Assembly (NCBI GenBank): GCA_022410635.1
Contig: JAJVDF010000159.1
Location: forward strand, 2,158,819-2,222,818
Direction of reading: 5' to 3'
DNA length: 64,000 nucleotides
Source of the DNA: Tretioscincus oriximinensis
Taxonomy: Eukaryota; Chordata; Lepidosauria; Squamata; Gymnophthalmidae
Position 1 is the first letter of the stretch. Each line of letters begins with the position of its first letter. Under the pieces are notes generated by a model. It did not search any database, had not been told where the DNA came from, and saw nothing but the letters and a program-made list of their open reading frames with translations. Position numbers and translations under genes: made by a program. Of this stretch, positions 10,893 to 21,759 are shown piece after piece.

Positions 10893-13014
10893 TATAAAAC
10901 TAATGTATTTAGTTAATTTCAATCAAAATTCTTGGCTGCAGTGAGCGGTTTCAATGACATTTTCCTGGCTAGGTGCATTATTTTCACAGCATATAACATG
11001 ATTAGAACTTCTCACAGAACAATGGAAGTATGAAAAACAAAATCCCATGTACAGTGTTCCANTCTTTGAAAGCACAAATGCAATTTTAGCTGAGGTGGGG
11101 AAAGCTTGGTTTCTCAAGTCAGGACATTACTGGGAGGCAGTGGGGAGCAGTGAAAAAGGGTGGGTCACAGTGGAAGTTCCTCCCTCACACCATGCTGGTT
11201 CAACTGCTTCCCACCATGGTATAGAAAGGATCTTCAGCCTGTAACCCAACCCACCCTGCTTCACAAACTGCTACTTGTGGGAGGATGCTAATGGCATGAA
11301 GAGTCTATTATTGGCACCCTTGGCATTAAATACTGAGATGTTTGTTCACCGGCTGTAGATTCAACTAAAATTATTTCCCCCAAAGACATCACAAACTCTT
11401 TCAAAAAAATCACCCATTCAGTAAGTCCAGGTTACCATCCTGTGGGTCATATTATCAAGAGGAACATTCATTTCATCCTAGGCAAGAAACAAAACAAAAA
11501 CAGCTCAAAGTATATCCCACATTCCTCTCAGAAGTTGAACCGGTTGCAGCCATTCAAATATAAAATTCCCAGTACTTCCTGACCTATTAAGTAGCCGGGA
11601 ACATACAGAGTTAGACCTGACTTACCTGGTGATGTTCTGAGAAGTCTTTATTCATCCTGACAATTGTCTAAAGGGTAAAACTTCTCTCAGCAGCATCTTC
11701 TGAGGTAAAATCTCAACCTTGAAGGAAGAGCAGTGAACCTACATCTGAGGGGAATGGAAGGGGTGTTGCGGAAGAACAAGGGTTTTCTGTACAGAGCCAA
11801 AAGACTCGCTCTCCAAACANGGATGTGCAAAACCACAGGAGTCTGGTGGACAAGAGTGAGCTGTTTCCAGACACCCGGCAACCCATCCACCTTTCCTTGC
11901 CAAGAAAATACTCAGTCGAAGCTCTTAGTGGTGTTAACCCTCAGATATCTGAAAGATACAAAGTAGCAGTGGGAAGATGAGGAGAATTGCTTTCTCTGCC
12001 GGCTGTACATGGTTCCTGTCTTCAGTTTTGCCACACGCTCAGCCACATCTCTCCCTTTGAATCTTCTCTCCACAGGATGCNGCAGCCTTTTCAAGTAATC
12101 TGAAGCAAAGCATAGCAAAACAAGAGCGGAGTCTGGAGGAAGGTCTGAGGGAGAACACAGCCCTGCTGAACAAGCTTCCCAAAGCGTGGATGATAAGCTC
12201 TGATGGGAAATCTATTCTTAGTAAGGTGCAGGCTATTGGAACACAAACGTCTTCTTTTTCCTTCATCTGACAGGTTGTGAAGAGGAGAAGAGGAAGGAGC
12301 TGTTGACCATGGGGAAGCAAAGAAGGTCCATGCATCAGAGATCCCAGAGTACATATTTTGAGGAATGATCGATTTCACTTCAGCTGGACAAGGAGAAAAA
12401 TAGCTCAGGTGCAGGATTGCCCAAGAATAATTCAGACTAACATCAGCTGTGGTTTTTGTTTTTTGTTTTTCAGAAGATGGGGAATTCTTCATTTATACCA
12501 AGAAAGTGTGCCCAGGAGTTGGCTGGAAACCATGCTCAGATGTGTGCGCTTTCCTTCTTGAGGCTAACAATGGCATGGAGAAGTCCAGCTGCATTTGCTG
12601 GTCACCTGCAGAATGTATTATGATTTCCTCCCACTCCACCTAACAATTCCTCTTTTTATTTCTGTTGGCCTTTCTGAGCTGCTCAGCTATGAACTGCAGT
12701 TTTGTTATGTGTTAAAGAAGTTTCAGTGCACAATCAATGGGTTCTGAATAGTTTGAAGTCAACTGAGCTCCTTGATCCTTAAAGCCAAGAAATCAGAGCC
12801 TGAAATACTATAGTGACTGTCACTAACCAGACTAGCACCAAGTAGTCCCTGTGTTCAAGTATCCACTTAGCCATGGACCCATATGGTGGCCTTATNCTGT
12901 TTCAGAAAGCTGTCACAGCAGGATGTGTATTAATCTGGAATGGCATTTGGACAGCAGGCCTCTTGAACCAGAATAAAGCCAAGTACAATTCAGGGCTGAG
13001 CAACACTGAGTTGG
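10893..13014. other. unassigned sequence with one exon-like spot
   Basis: No repeat family recognised in about 2.1 kb, which makes this one of the more unique stretches. At 12437-12472 there is a textbook-like 3' splice context: CTAAC, then a T-rich tract ending in CAG. It is followed by an open frame to a stop at 12641-12643 with six cysteines. No matching donor or neighbouring exon is seen, so I do not call a gene. Confidence 0.4.
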
Positions 13015-13128
13015 TTATTTCTTTTCAGCCTAGCCAACTTCAAAAGGTTGTTGTGAGAACAGAGAGAAACAAAGCTTTGTGTTTTGCTCTGGGCTCTCAG
13101 GAAGAAAAGCAAAATACCTATTAAGGAT
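13015..13128 (+). mobile_element. old tRNA-SINE tail (tentative)
   Basis: 'GGTTGTTGTGAGAACAG' followed by 'GCTCTGGGCTCTCAGGAAG' resembles the body-to-tail part of widespread reptile SINEs. No head is preserved. Weak evidence. Confidence 0.35.
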
Positions 13129-13180
13129 GAATGGATGAATGGATGGATGGGCAGACACCAGATAGATGGAGAAGTGGATG
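13125..13180. repeat. (GGAT)n short tandem repeat
   Basis: Interrupted GGATGAAT/GGATGGAT units. Low-complexity sequence, possibly grown from the adjacent SINE tail. Confidence 0.8.
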
Positions 13181-14384
13181 GATGTTGGCTGAAAACTCCA
13201 TGGGTATCAGTTTGTATCTTAAAAATACCTTTAGGATCATTTNAAGAGCAACCAACTGGTTCCATTCTATGGAAAGAATCACAAATGTTGTAAGTATCTT
13301 AGGTCTCGATTTTCTAGCAAAATCCCCATAGTATTTTAAAATTCAAAGTTAATGTCTTCAAAATACATTTACATTCTTAGAACAGACTCGCATCCACCTT
13401 AGCATAGCAGAGATTCCTTATTAAATGGCAAATATATTTCATTATAAATTATGACACCCGATAAGAAGAGAAGTCAATATGGGGTCCTGCTGATGTTGAT
13501 CGATTAGAACTTCCATAATTTCTGATCATGCATTTTGCTGGCTGGCTCTANAATGGGATCTAACAGAACATCTTTGATGTCCATAATCTACTTGTAGGCT
13601 GGTTGACCACTGTTAGAATAAGCTACTGGATTGGAACAGCCACTAATAGAGTTGAGCAAAATTTGGGTTGTATTCAAAACTTCATTCAAANAGTTGATAT
13701 CTATGCATTTGGTGATTTGTATGTCTGGAATTTAGTTGGATTAACCAGCCTCCAGTAGTGGTAGTAATAGCAAGGTCCAATATTACACTTTTCCCTACCA
13801 GTTCCCTTATGCTGATTCTGTAGCATGTGTCATGGCAAGGGCCATGTAGCTACCATTCTGGGACCTTCTGCAAGACCTCTGCTTCTCAGTTCTTATCAGC
13901 AAGGAAAGCCATGTTTTCTTTGCAAAATTTGAGCAAGAAAATGCAGAATTTTAATTAAAACTTCCTAACAGTCTCAAACAGCAGAGGATTTTTAACTGAG
14001 GTTTTTCTCTCTCTTTGTATTCACCCATTTGGTAACAAGTCAGCAAGAGATACAAGGCTTCGTGAGAGCTGTGAGCTCCCAGAGCCTCATGGGATCTGTA
14101 GGAGAATGTATGAAAAGCATTTCCTTGCTGCATGCGGAAAAAGGGTAAGTCTTTTGTAGAGANTTTTTGCTTCAAAAGACAGTAGTCTGGATGCAGCCCC
14201 AATCGTTGNACTGAATAGTTTGCTGTCAAACAATTGAGCATTCAATTCAACAGTGAACTGAACATCCAAATTTTGTTCATGCACATCTCTAGCCATTAGT
14301 CCTATTCAGTAGTTCCNCAGAAGTTCTGGAAGCCATAATCTGCATTGGCATGTGGATGGCAAGTCTCTATTCTGAGACATATCT
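13181..14384. other. unassigned sequence
   Basis: No feature supported. The 19-mer ACTGAATAGTTTGCTGTCA near 14210 recurs near 25380, suggesting that both lie in an old dispersed repeat. Confidence 0.4.
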
Positions 14385-14700
14385 CAGAATAAAGAAGAAA
14401 AACAACAAGAAGAAAAACAGCTGGGTTTTTATACCCCGCTGTTCTCACCCAAAGGGACTTAAAGCAGCTTACAAGGATATTTTTTGCTCNAAGCCTTACA
14501 TTTTATTTTCCCCACCATGCTGTAATGGTTCCCATGTATCTACTTGCAAGTTGCAATTTCTTGCAATTNTTGCTTTCAAATAGCTGGCTTGGCTATAGCT
14601 GCAGGTTGAGTAGAAGACACCCACCCCCTCCATGTCCCACACAGGGCCCTGAAACCNGAACTCTCAGATGAAAGAGTGCCTCCCACCATTACTTCTTTGA
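14385..14700 (-). mobile_element. tSINE-2, near full length
   Basis: Minus strand: an AAGAAG tail at 14393-14420, 'TATACCCCGCTGTTCTCACC', 'GGGACTTAAAGCAGCTTAC', 'CCATGTATCTACTTGCAAG' and the decayed head to about 14700. It has three Ns and clear divergence, so it is an older copy. Confidence 0.85.
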
Positions 14701-15592
14701 ACTTACCAAATTCCAATTCGGCTTCAGAAAACTGCTCTTTATAGATTATGAACTTATAGGTTGAGTTATTTCTTTCAGAGGCTTGAAAATAATTATACGA
14801 TTAGTTGTTTCATTATATAGAAATAAGTACAGAACAGGCCAAGCATAATATTCCTTTCTTTCTAAAAGATAAACAACTAAGAAGTCATATCTCACCGCCC
14901 CCATGATTACTGGCAAGAGAAGGAGTGGGAAAGATTTTTGTTCTTAAAAGATTTTCTTTTCATCTATGTGCCTTTTCTTTTATATACAAAAGCATCCTGT
15001 AGGATGTGCTTTAAATGCCACGTTGGACTGGAACTTCAGTTTAGTTCAGAAACACTTCATTTTAGGAGCCAAGACACAAGAGCATCGTAGATTGATAGAG
15101 AACACAGGTGGTGGTCAATTGCCCATGTAGGGGTACCAGATATTGGAAGCAGGACAGCAGTTCTACACCTTTCATGGGTGTAAAAAGNAAATCATTTTAG
15201 CAGATACTGTCAGCATTATAAACGCATTGAAGATGTAACTGACTGTGCATTGGAAGACCCTGATGCTGAGAAACACTGAAGGCAAAAGAAGAGGATGACT
15301 GAGGACAGATTGTGTCATGGAGGCAAAGCAACATGAAATTGACCGAACTTTGGAAGGCAGTGAAGGGCAGGAAGACCTGGTGTGCTGTGGTCCATGGGGT
15401 CACAAATAAGTTGGACATGATTGAATGCTGGAATACCAACAAAAGTGTAGCACTCTTCTCCTGCTTTTATCTGATAACCCTATTTGCAAAGAAGATTGTT
15501 TTTTCACAAGGCTTTGTTTTCCTCCAAGAAAGAGTCTAAGGAGACTGCTGTCAATATGCCATTCTGGGATTGCACAGGATCTGTTGGAACTT
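14701..15592. other. unassigned sequence
   Basis: No repeat family or gene recognised. 15290-15420 contains GAAGGGCAGGAAGACCTGG and GGGGTCACAAATAAGTTGG, reminiscent of the 3' region of an RTE/BovB-type LINE, but I cannot confirm this by eye. Confidence 0.4.
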
Positions 15593-15963
15593 GCACTATG
15601 GCTCAGTCGCTTAGGAAACCATCTTTCATCTGGGAGATCAGGTTTCGAAGCCTTGTGTCAGACGTGGGGAGGGGAGAACACATTCTCCTAGTCTGTAGCT
15701 CTAGCCAGCCCAGCTATTCGAAAGCAAGAATTGCTAGAAATTGTAACTGACTGCAAGTAGATACATGGGAAATACCACAGCCTGGTGTCGAAGATAGAAT
15801 AGAATGTCAACTTTAGGGCAATATACCCTTGCAGGCCACTTTGTGTCCTTTTGAAAAGGTGAGAAAAGCGAGGTGTAAGGACCTTCTTCTTCTTCTTCTT
15901 CTCCTTCTCCTTCTCCTTCTCCTTCTCCTTCTCCTTCTCCTTCTCCTTCTCCTTCTCCTTCTA
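15593..15963 (+). mobile_element. tSINE-2, full length with (CTTCTC)n tail
   Basis: Head GGCTCAGTCGCTTAGGAAAC, B-box-like GGTTTCGAAGCC, and body GTGGGGAGGGGAGAACAC, TAGCTCTAGCCAGCCCAGC and ATACATGGGAAATACCACAG. The 3' end AGGTGAGAAAAGCGAGGTGT leads into a CTT/CTTCTC tract at 15883-15963. The tract makes long poly-Leu, poly-Arg and poly-Glu reading frames that are not genes. Confidence 0.92.
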
Positions 15964-16254
15964 TTCCAGAATGACCTCTTGGTAGAACAGGATAAGGCCA
16001 GGGCTGCATCCATACTACTGTCTTTTGTGTAACCGCAAGGGAGCTTCATAGCATCATCTGGAGAAACTAACTTGTCTAGGAAAGCTGAGGCTGTCTACCT
16101 TTTATTGTTCATCTCTAAACTGCCCAGATTTACATAACTATTTCTTTTAAATCTGCCACTAGTGAAATGGATGCCTTGTTCCTAGATAGGAAGCCTCAAA
16201 ATATTTTTTTGTCTGTGGGTCAGGGCAGGGATTGAAATGAGAAGGTCTGTTAAG

Positions 16255-16395
16255 GGCTGAAAAAATGTCATTTCTGTCCCTACTTTTAAACATTGTTTTA
16301 TGCTGTTTTAATTTTGCAATGATGTTTTACTGTTTTGGTCGCCCCGAGACCTTCGGGTATAGGGCGGGGTATAAGTATATAAATAAATAAATATT
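16255..16395 (+). mobile_element. LINE-X 3' end
   Basis: Runs from TTAAGGGCTGAAAAAATG through TTTTGGTCGCCCCGAGACC and TTCGGGTATAGGGCGGGGTA to ATAAATAAATAAAT. It is the plus-strand equivalent of 17105-17260. Only the untranslated end remains. Confidence 0.82.
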
Positions 16396-16944
16396 AGTGT
16401 AAGCTGTACTCAGGGAAAGATTTCCACTGGTGTTACATTTTGTTTTTCCATGGCTCCCTCCCTCTGTGATGATAATAACTCAGATACTGTTAAATGTCAA
16501 CAGGAATAAATAATGCATTTCAAGAGGTTTTGATGAATTATGTTTAATCAATGCATGGAAATCACTCAGATACGTGGAAGGAACAGAAGGAGAATTATTC
16601 AAGTGGAAATGACACTTAGTTCACTTCTGCAAGTAGATGATGCTGGGTGACTATTTCTCTATAAAAGATCAGTTGTCCTAGTAACTAAATAGAGACCAGA
16701 GGAGATTGTACAAGGAAACATGCTGAGGATGTTTCAACTATATTAAATAGTTGTTATGGGTCTGAGACGTGGGTCACCTGCCATTGCTACCTACATCTTC
16801 TAGAGCGCTTTCAGCAGCTCTGCTGGGCAGGCCACATATACAGGATGGAGGATCATTGCCAATCTAAGACTGCACAGTGTGGTGAACTTGCCTCTGGCTG
16901 CCATAACAGAGGGACACTAAAGAAGAGATACCAATGAAGATACA
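16396..16944. other. no recognised feature
   Basis: Unassigned sequence. 16770-16870 (CACCTGCCATTGCTACC and CCACATATACAGGATGG) might be old retroelement coding sequence, but I cannot support it. Confidence 0.35.
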
Positions 16945-17068
16945 ACCCAGTTTTTTCTGAAAAAGTTTTTTTGTTTTTTTATTTTTTTTTTCCTCAGAAA
17001 AAAACGGGAGACACCCCAAAAACGGGTCTTCAACTACCCCCCCCAAAAAAGGGGTCCTCTGGTCAGCC
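16945..17068. mobile_element. FB foldback element, left end truncated
   Basis: The right arm is intact (CCTCAGAAAAAAACGGGAG, then GGGGTCCTCTGGTCAGCC, flanked by TA). The left arm begins only at CCCAGTTTTTTCTG, so the outer left inverted repeat is missing. No coding capacity. Confidence 0.76.
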
Positions 17069-17104
17069 TAGGATAGGATATCACATTTATCATTATTCCC
17101 AATT

Positions 17105-17545
17105 CCAAAGGTAATTATTTATTTATTTATTATTTATTTATTTATACTTATACCCCACCCTATACCCGAAGGTCTCAGGGCAGCCAAAACAGTAAAACAT
17201 CACTACAAAATTAAAACAGTATAAAACAACATTTAAAAGTAGGGATAAAGATGACATTTCTTCAGCCAAAGGCCAGGTAAAAGAGCTGCGTCTTCAAGGA
17301 CCTTCTAAAAGAATACAAAGATGATGAGAGACGCACCTCAAGGGGGAGACTATTCCAAAGAAGGGGGGCAACCACCGAGAAGGCCCTACCCCGGGTTCCC
17401 ACTCCACTGGCTATTGAAAGAGGTGGTACAACCAGGAGGGCCTCTCCTGTAGATCTTAAAGGACGGGCAGGTTGGTATGGGAGAAGGCCTTCCTCTAGAT
17501 ATTTGGGGCCCAAGTTATTAGCAAGTTCCAGTTCTTTCCCCAATG
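17105..17545 (-). pseudogene. LINE-X ORF2 C-terminus and 3' tail
   Basis: The minus strand encodes the last roughly 90 residues of a LINE protein: GPKYLEEGLLPYQP, then RAFSVVAPLLWNSLP, then SFRRSLKTQLFYLAFG and a stop near 17262. This GPKYL...RAFSV.AP.LWNSLP order is typical of the C-terminal end of L2/CR1/Rex-type polyproteins (reverse transcriptase followed by an uncharacterised tail). The 3' untranslated end reaches 17105 with ATTTATTT repeats. The frame is open throughout, suggesting a moderately young 5'-truncated copy. The enzyme would prime reverse transcription at the target site; this fragment cannot. Confidence 0.85.
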
Positions 17546-18431
17546 TTCCCCTGTAAAGATTCCTAANGCTGGAAGTCTCCTCTCTCTTAAAGCATCAAAT
17601 ATCATTAATTCAGCTAAATATTCATACCACATTTAAGGCTTGTTATAATTGGCATGAAAAACAGATAGCAGATGTCACGGATTAAAGCTCAGTGCAGAAA
17701 GAGCCTTAAATAATCAGAAAAAGAAGATGCTCTTTGCAAAGTGATTGTGAGTGGGGAAAAGATACATTCAGGTTTGAACGCCCAAAGTTTCGTCTTATGA
17801 GGCTCTGGGCTGACACTGTTGTTGTAAGAACATCTTTGGCATCCGTCATTATCAAAAATAAAAGGCTCCAGATCTGACACACAGACACAACTCCCACAAA
17901 GGCACATTTTCTCACTAGGGCCAGCTATGGTATCACTGATAGTTGATAAATGACTAAAAATAAAGCGCTCAGTAGGAGGTGAGTAACAAGTGTTGCTAGA
18001 TTCCAAACTTCAGTTTGCTGTGGAGAATCACCACATTGATGCAGGCATTGGAAGCATGAAAAGTCCTCTCTTCTATAGCCATTAAAGATGCAAAGGAGAT
18101 CATGGATATGCAGAGTTGGTGTACAGCAACAAAATTGCAGTTCACAGACAATAGTGTTCTGACACACACCNCATTTTATGCCAGTTAACATCACAGCCTC
18201 TTGAGCACATGGAGTGTTCTCTTAATTTTTTTCTGCCTATATTTCATCGTACCACTTTTACCTATCTGCATTTCTTTCCCCCAGGCATTTCCTTCCACTT
18301 AAAATAATTTACTACTGCACCTGAGCTGTACTTGACCTGATTAATCACCCATACCCATATTCACATTTGTTGTTATTTCTAGCATTTATTTTGCTACACA
18401 TAGTTTGCCCCCAGTCAATTGATCCCTAGTG
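17546..18431. other. unassigned sequence
   Basis: No gene or named repeat. 18035-18095 (GCAGGCATTGGAAGC, then CTCTCTTCTATAGCCATTAA) is a copy of the small dispersed segment also seen at 1800, 33215, 36505 and 43500. Confidence 0.42.
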
Positions 18432-18500
18432 TCTGAAGAAGTAGACTTGTCTATGAAAGTTCTTGATACTCTCTAAAATGCTACAAAACCCTCTTGCATG
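18432..18500 (+). mobile_element. PLE 3'-end fragment with hammerhead-like core
   Basis: Contains CTGAAGA, stem GTAGAC/GTCTAT and GAAA in the right order, then 'CTCTCTAAAATGCTACAAAA'. The flanking stem I pairing is lost. An older PLE copy. Confidence 0.6.
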
Positions 18501-18519
18501 ACTGTGGACATTATTGGAA

Positions 18520-18765
18520 TAGGACTCATATTTCCTATGGATACAAGGATGGATATCTGGATGTTGCCTTCGGGATGGAGCAACAGGCAGGACTCCTGGA
18601 ATACCATTTGCAGGGAGTCATAAACAGGAGCATATTTTGCTTTCCTCTGTTCGGACTGCCCAGGTGCATCTGGTGGGCCTCTGTGTGAGACAGAATGCTG
18701 GACTTGATGGGCTGTGGCCTGATCCAGTATGGCTCTTCTTATGTTCTTATGTTCTTATAGTCTTT
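18520..18765 (+). mobile_element. CR1-type LINE 3' end
   Basis: Same sequence as the copies at 47243 and 53862: GGATGTTGCCTTCGGGATGG, AACAGGAGCATATTTTGC, GACTTGATGGGCTGTGGCC, then TTCTTATG octamers (18737-18760). Octamer tails are characteristic of CR1-clade LINEs. Confidence 0.87.
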
Positions 18766-19377
18766 TGGTCTCTTGCAGAATCACACCACAAAATGGCCTA
18801 TATTCCCATGTACATTATGTCAAGAACTGCAGAACTAAAATAAAAGTCTTGCTTCTTGTATGCCTTGAAGATAATAGTTAATTCTTCCTAGACAGTTAAG
18901 CAAAAAATCAGAAGGTATCCCCTGGTCCAGGATTCCTTTTTCCTTAGCATAGACTTAGAGCATGACGTTATTCCTTGAAAAATAATCCATATCTTCTTTG
19001 CAGCTTTTCCCCAGTAGGGCAGCCAGAGATCTAAAAATAAAAGCAGGAACAGCAGGATGGATGGATGGAGAATTTTGCTTTGCAACCTGAACTGATTGAC
19101 AGGCAGCACTAAATCTCTCACCTTCGGAATGTTTTGTACAAGAATAGAAAAAAAGCCCATAAATGTATGAGAGGAATTCCACTGAGCATGGACGGAACAC
19201 CCTACAAGGAGCCTGTGCTCAAAGACAGGTGTTAGTTCTGTTTATTTCTTTTAATGGTTTCTCTTTCTCCAATCTTCTGGAATCTATGTCCAAACAAGAA
19301 TGTTCTTGTTCCTCTTCTTCCTCTTCCTTCTTCTTCTCCTACTTCTGCTTCAACTGGATGGGATGCATACCAGTCAT
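18766..19377. other. no recognised feature
   Basis: Unassigned; has a short GGATGGATGG run near 19055 and a TTC-rich tract at 19305-19345. Confidence 0.42.
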
Positions 19378-20180
19378 AAAACAATAACAAACTGCCATCT
19401 CACTTCCTGACAGAATTTGTTCTCTATTTTATGGTTTTAAGTGGACTGACCAGATTTTCTGAGGCCCAAACTGGGGTAATTAATATTCATGCTAATTTGC
19501 ATATTCATAAATATGCAAATCATTCACCAACATCCGTTCCCTTCCAAAATTCTGAGAAATCTGTGATGCACGTGATAATTTTTTAAAGTGTGTGAGAATT
19601 TTTGGAATGCATCAGAAATTTGCATTTTTTAAAAAAAAATTACTGAGGGGAGGGTGCCTTCAGGAGCTGGCCCGGATTGCCAGAGCCCCCTAGTGGCAGT
19701 GCAGTGATTTAAAAAAAAAAACAATTCAAAAATTTATATTTTTTGAAGTGCACGAGAAATTTTTGAAGTGTGCAAGAATTTTTTATTTTTTACTGATGGA
19801 AGTGTGCCTTCAGGAGCTGGTCCCAGATGCCAGAGCCCCCTAGTGGTAGTGCAGTGATAGTTTTCCTAAGCAAAAAACGTGGAAATGGCGCCCATACCCG
19901 GGAGGGTGGGATAGACACCCCCAGACTGGGTTTCCCCCCCAAAAAAGGGGTAATCTGGTCAGCCTATTTTATATTTCTGCCTGATTTTCTGCACCTTTTT
20001 TCATGATGACAAGTGTCTGTTACAAAATCTTGGATGCCCAACCCTGCCCTGCAGGCTACATCTCCCAGCCTGCACTACCTGGTCCCACCCAGGGGAAACA
20101 TTTTTTTTCTGCTTACAGGAAGTTGGCTGGGGGACCCACAACCATCTATAGAGGAGATTTTTTAAATATACTGCAACATG
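19378..20180. repeat. R3 repeat copy 1, split by an FB element
   Basis: 19378-19442 (AACAATAACAAACTGCCATC, TTTTATGGTTTTAA) and 19966-20180 (TATTTCTGCCTGATTTTC, CTCCCAGCCTGCACTACC, TTCTGCTTACAGGAAGTTGG) align in order to the uninterrupted copy at 27985-28413. The interruption is the long FB element 19443-19964. Nature of the repeat unknown; no frame or terminal repeats seen. Confidence 0.65.
19443..19964 (+). mobile_element. long FB-family element (asymmetric)
   Basis: The left end GGACTGACCAGATTTTCTGA is followed by CAAACTGGGGTAATTAATAT and a segment with ATGCAAAT. The interior has TTCAGGAGCTGG...CAGAGCCCCCTAGTGG twice (near 19652 and 19808). The right end is the typical GGGGTAATCTGGTCAGCC. 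Unlike the short FB copies, the two ends differ beyond the first 15 bases. Non-coding; presumably moved by a transposase encoded elsewhere. Confidence 0.77.
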
Positions 20181-20417
20181 AACAACCTATGCATGAAGGC
20201 AAAACAACCCAGTTCTGCAAATAAAAATCATTAATCAAATAAAAACATATTAAAGTATTATCTTTATCTCACAAGGGCCATTTTTGCACTGGGGGTCTTA
20301 TAGCTCAGAATAGGCNCTTGCATCCACATGCCGAATGCAGACTGAGGCCTTGTTTGTGATAAATGTGTTGCAACATATTATATGGCCCAGCAAGGGGCTT
20401 GTAGCACTTGGAGACTA
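20181..20417. other. unassigned, ending in a PLE remnant
   Basis: 20393-20415 reads CAAGGGGCTTGTAGCACTTG GAGAC, the minus-strand PLE 3' region, and is broken by the FB element that starts at 20418. The rest is unassigned. Confidence 0.45.
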
Positions 20418-20974
20418 GGCTGACCAGATGCCCCCATTTTGGGGGGGAAAACCCGGAATTGGGGTATCTATCCCGCCCTCTGGGGGGGGGGGCATTTCCC
20501 CATTTTTTGCTGAGGAAAAAAAAATAAAAAAAATATTGTTTTGAAAAAAATATTATTTTTGAATTTTGTTTTGAAAAAATTCACTGCAGCACCATTAGGG
20601 GGCTCTGGCATCTGAGACCAGCTCCTGAAGGCACCCTCCCCTCAGTAAAAAATAAAAATTCTCATACACTTCAAAACTTTCTCGCAAACTTAAAAAAAAA
20701 ATTTTTTTTAATTTTTTTAAAAAAACATCGCTGCACCACTGGGGGCAGCTCCTGAAAGCACCTTCCCCTCTGTAAAAAAATTCTGATGTACTCCAAAAAT
20801 TCTCAGTTGAAAAATTCTCGCACACTTAAAAAAATTCCCACACGCTTCACAGATTTCTTGGGCGGGGATTTTGGAAGGGAATGCACGTTAGTGGGTAATT
20901 TGCGTATTTTTGAATATGCAAATTAGCATTAATACTAATTACCCCAGTTTGGGTCTCAGAAAATCTGGTCAGTC
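20418..20974 (-). mobile_element. long FB-family element, opposite orientation
   Basis: A TA-flanked 557-bp element whose order is the reverse complement of 19443-19964: GGCTGACCAGATGCCCCC at the left and the AATTACCCCAGTTTGGGTCT...GGTCAGTC type end at the right. The interior repeats the 'GGGGGCTCTGGCATCTGAG' and 'GCTCCTGAAGGCACCCTCCC' segments. Non-coding. Confidence 0.82.
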
Positions 20975-21006
20975 TATTAGATGGAATCTAACAGATCTCT
21001 AAAATA

Positions 21007-21185
21007 AGCTGACCAGATGACCCCTTTTGAGGGGGTTGAAAACCTGGTTTGGGGGTGCCTCCCAGTTTTTGCGGAGGAAAAAATAATTTAAAAAATTCGG
21101 AAAAAAAAATTCCTCAGCAAAAAANGGGAAGCACCCCAAAACCGGGTCTCCCCCCTGCAAAAAAAAGGGGCTCATCTTCTCAGCC
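21007..21185. mobile_element. FB foldback element, short form
   Basis: TA-flanked palindrome: AGCTGACCAGATGACCCC on the left and GGGGCTCATCTTCTCAGCC on the right, with CCTCCCAGTTTTTGCGGAGG mirrored by CCTCAGCAAAAAANGGGAAG. Arms of about 85 bases separated by an A/T-rich centre. Confidence 0.82.
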
Positions 21186-21759
21186 TATTTATTTCTGAGG
21201 CCTGTGCAAACAGGGTCTATACAAGACAAACCCTAGGCCTTCCTTAGCTTTCATCAGAATGTGAATGGTGGCGAGGCCTATTCTAAGTTATAATCCAGAA
21301 TAAACTCCTGTGCAGACAAGGCTTTGGATGCAAACTAATTTTGCTTGCAAATGTATACGGGAGCCACAGCACATGAAATACTGGCTATCAAGAGGGTGAA
21401 CAGAATTTCCTATTGATATTCTACCCAGTTTTTATCCACGCCGAAGAACTGCTACATGCTTCCCACACTGGGAAACAATCCAAATTCAACTGATTAATCA
21501 GTGACAGCCAATTACGGGAGCTCTGAAATACGGCCTTTTTCAAGTAACAGAGATCAAGAACATTAATTTGGTGTGAGACACATCATGCTTGTGGGCACGT
21601 TTACACAGCAAGCTTAAAAATGGTTGCAGTCCAGGAAATGCGGAAAGCTACAGCTTAGCACCTCAACTTAGGGTACGTCCGCATGCACACCTCCATAGCA
21701 TTTCAACTGATAGTCTATACAACTAAAGTGCATTGAAGCGATCAGCTTTCATGTCCGTC
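21186..21759. other. no recognised feature
   Basis: Unassigned sequence; nothing supported. Confidence 0.42.

Noticed and set aside
12091..12492. 133-codon minus-strand frame
   Set aside because: No domain or homologous repeat recognised; antisense to other open frames in the same segment.
15734..16049. Frames encoding poly-Glu/Gly, poly-Arg and poly-Leu
   Set aside because: Produced by the CTTCTC tail of a SINE; no start context or domain.
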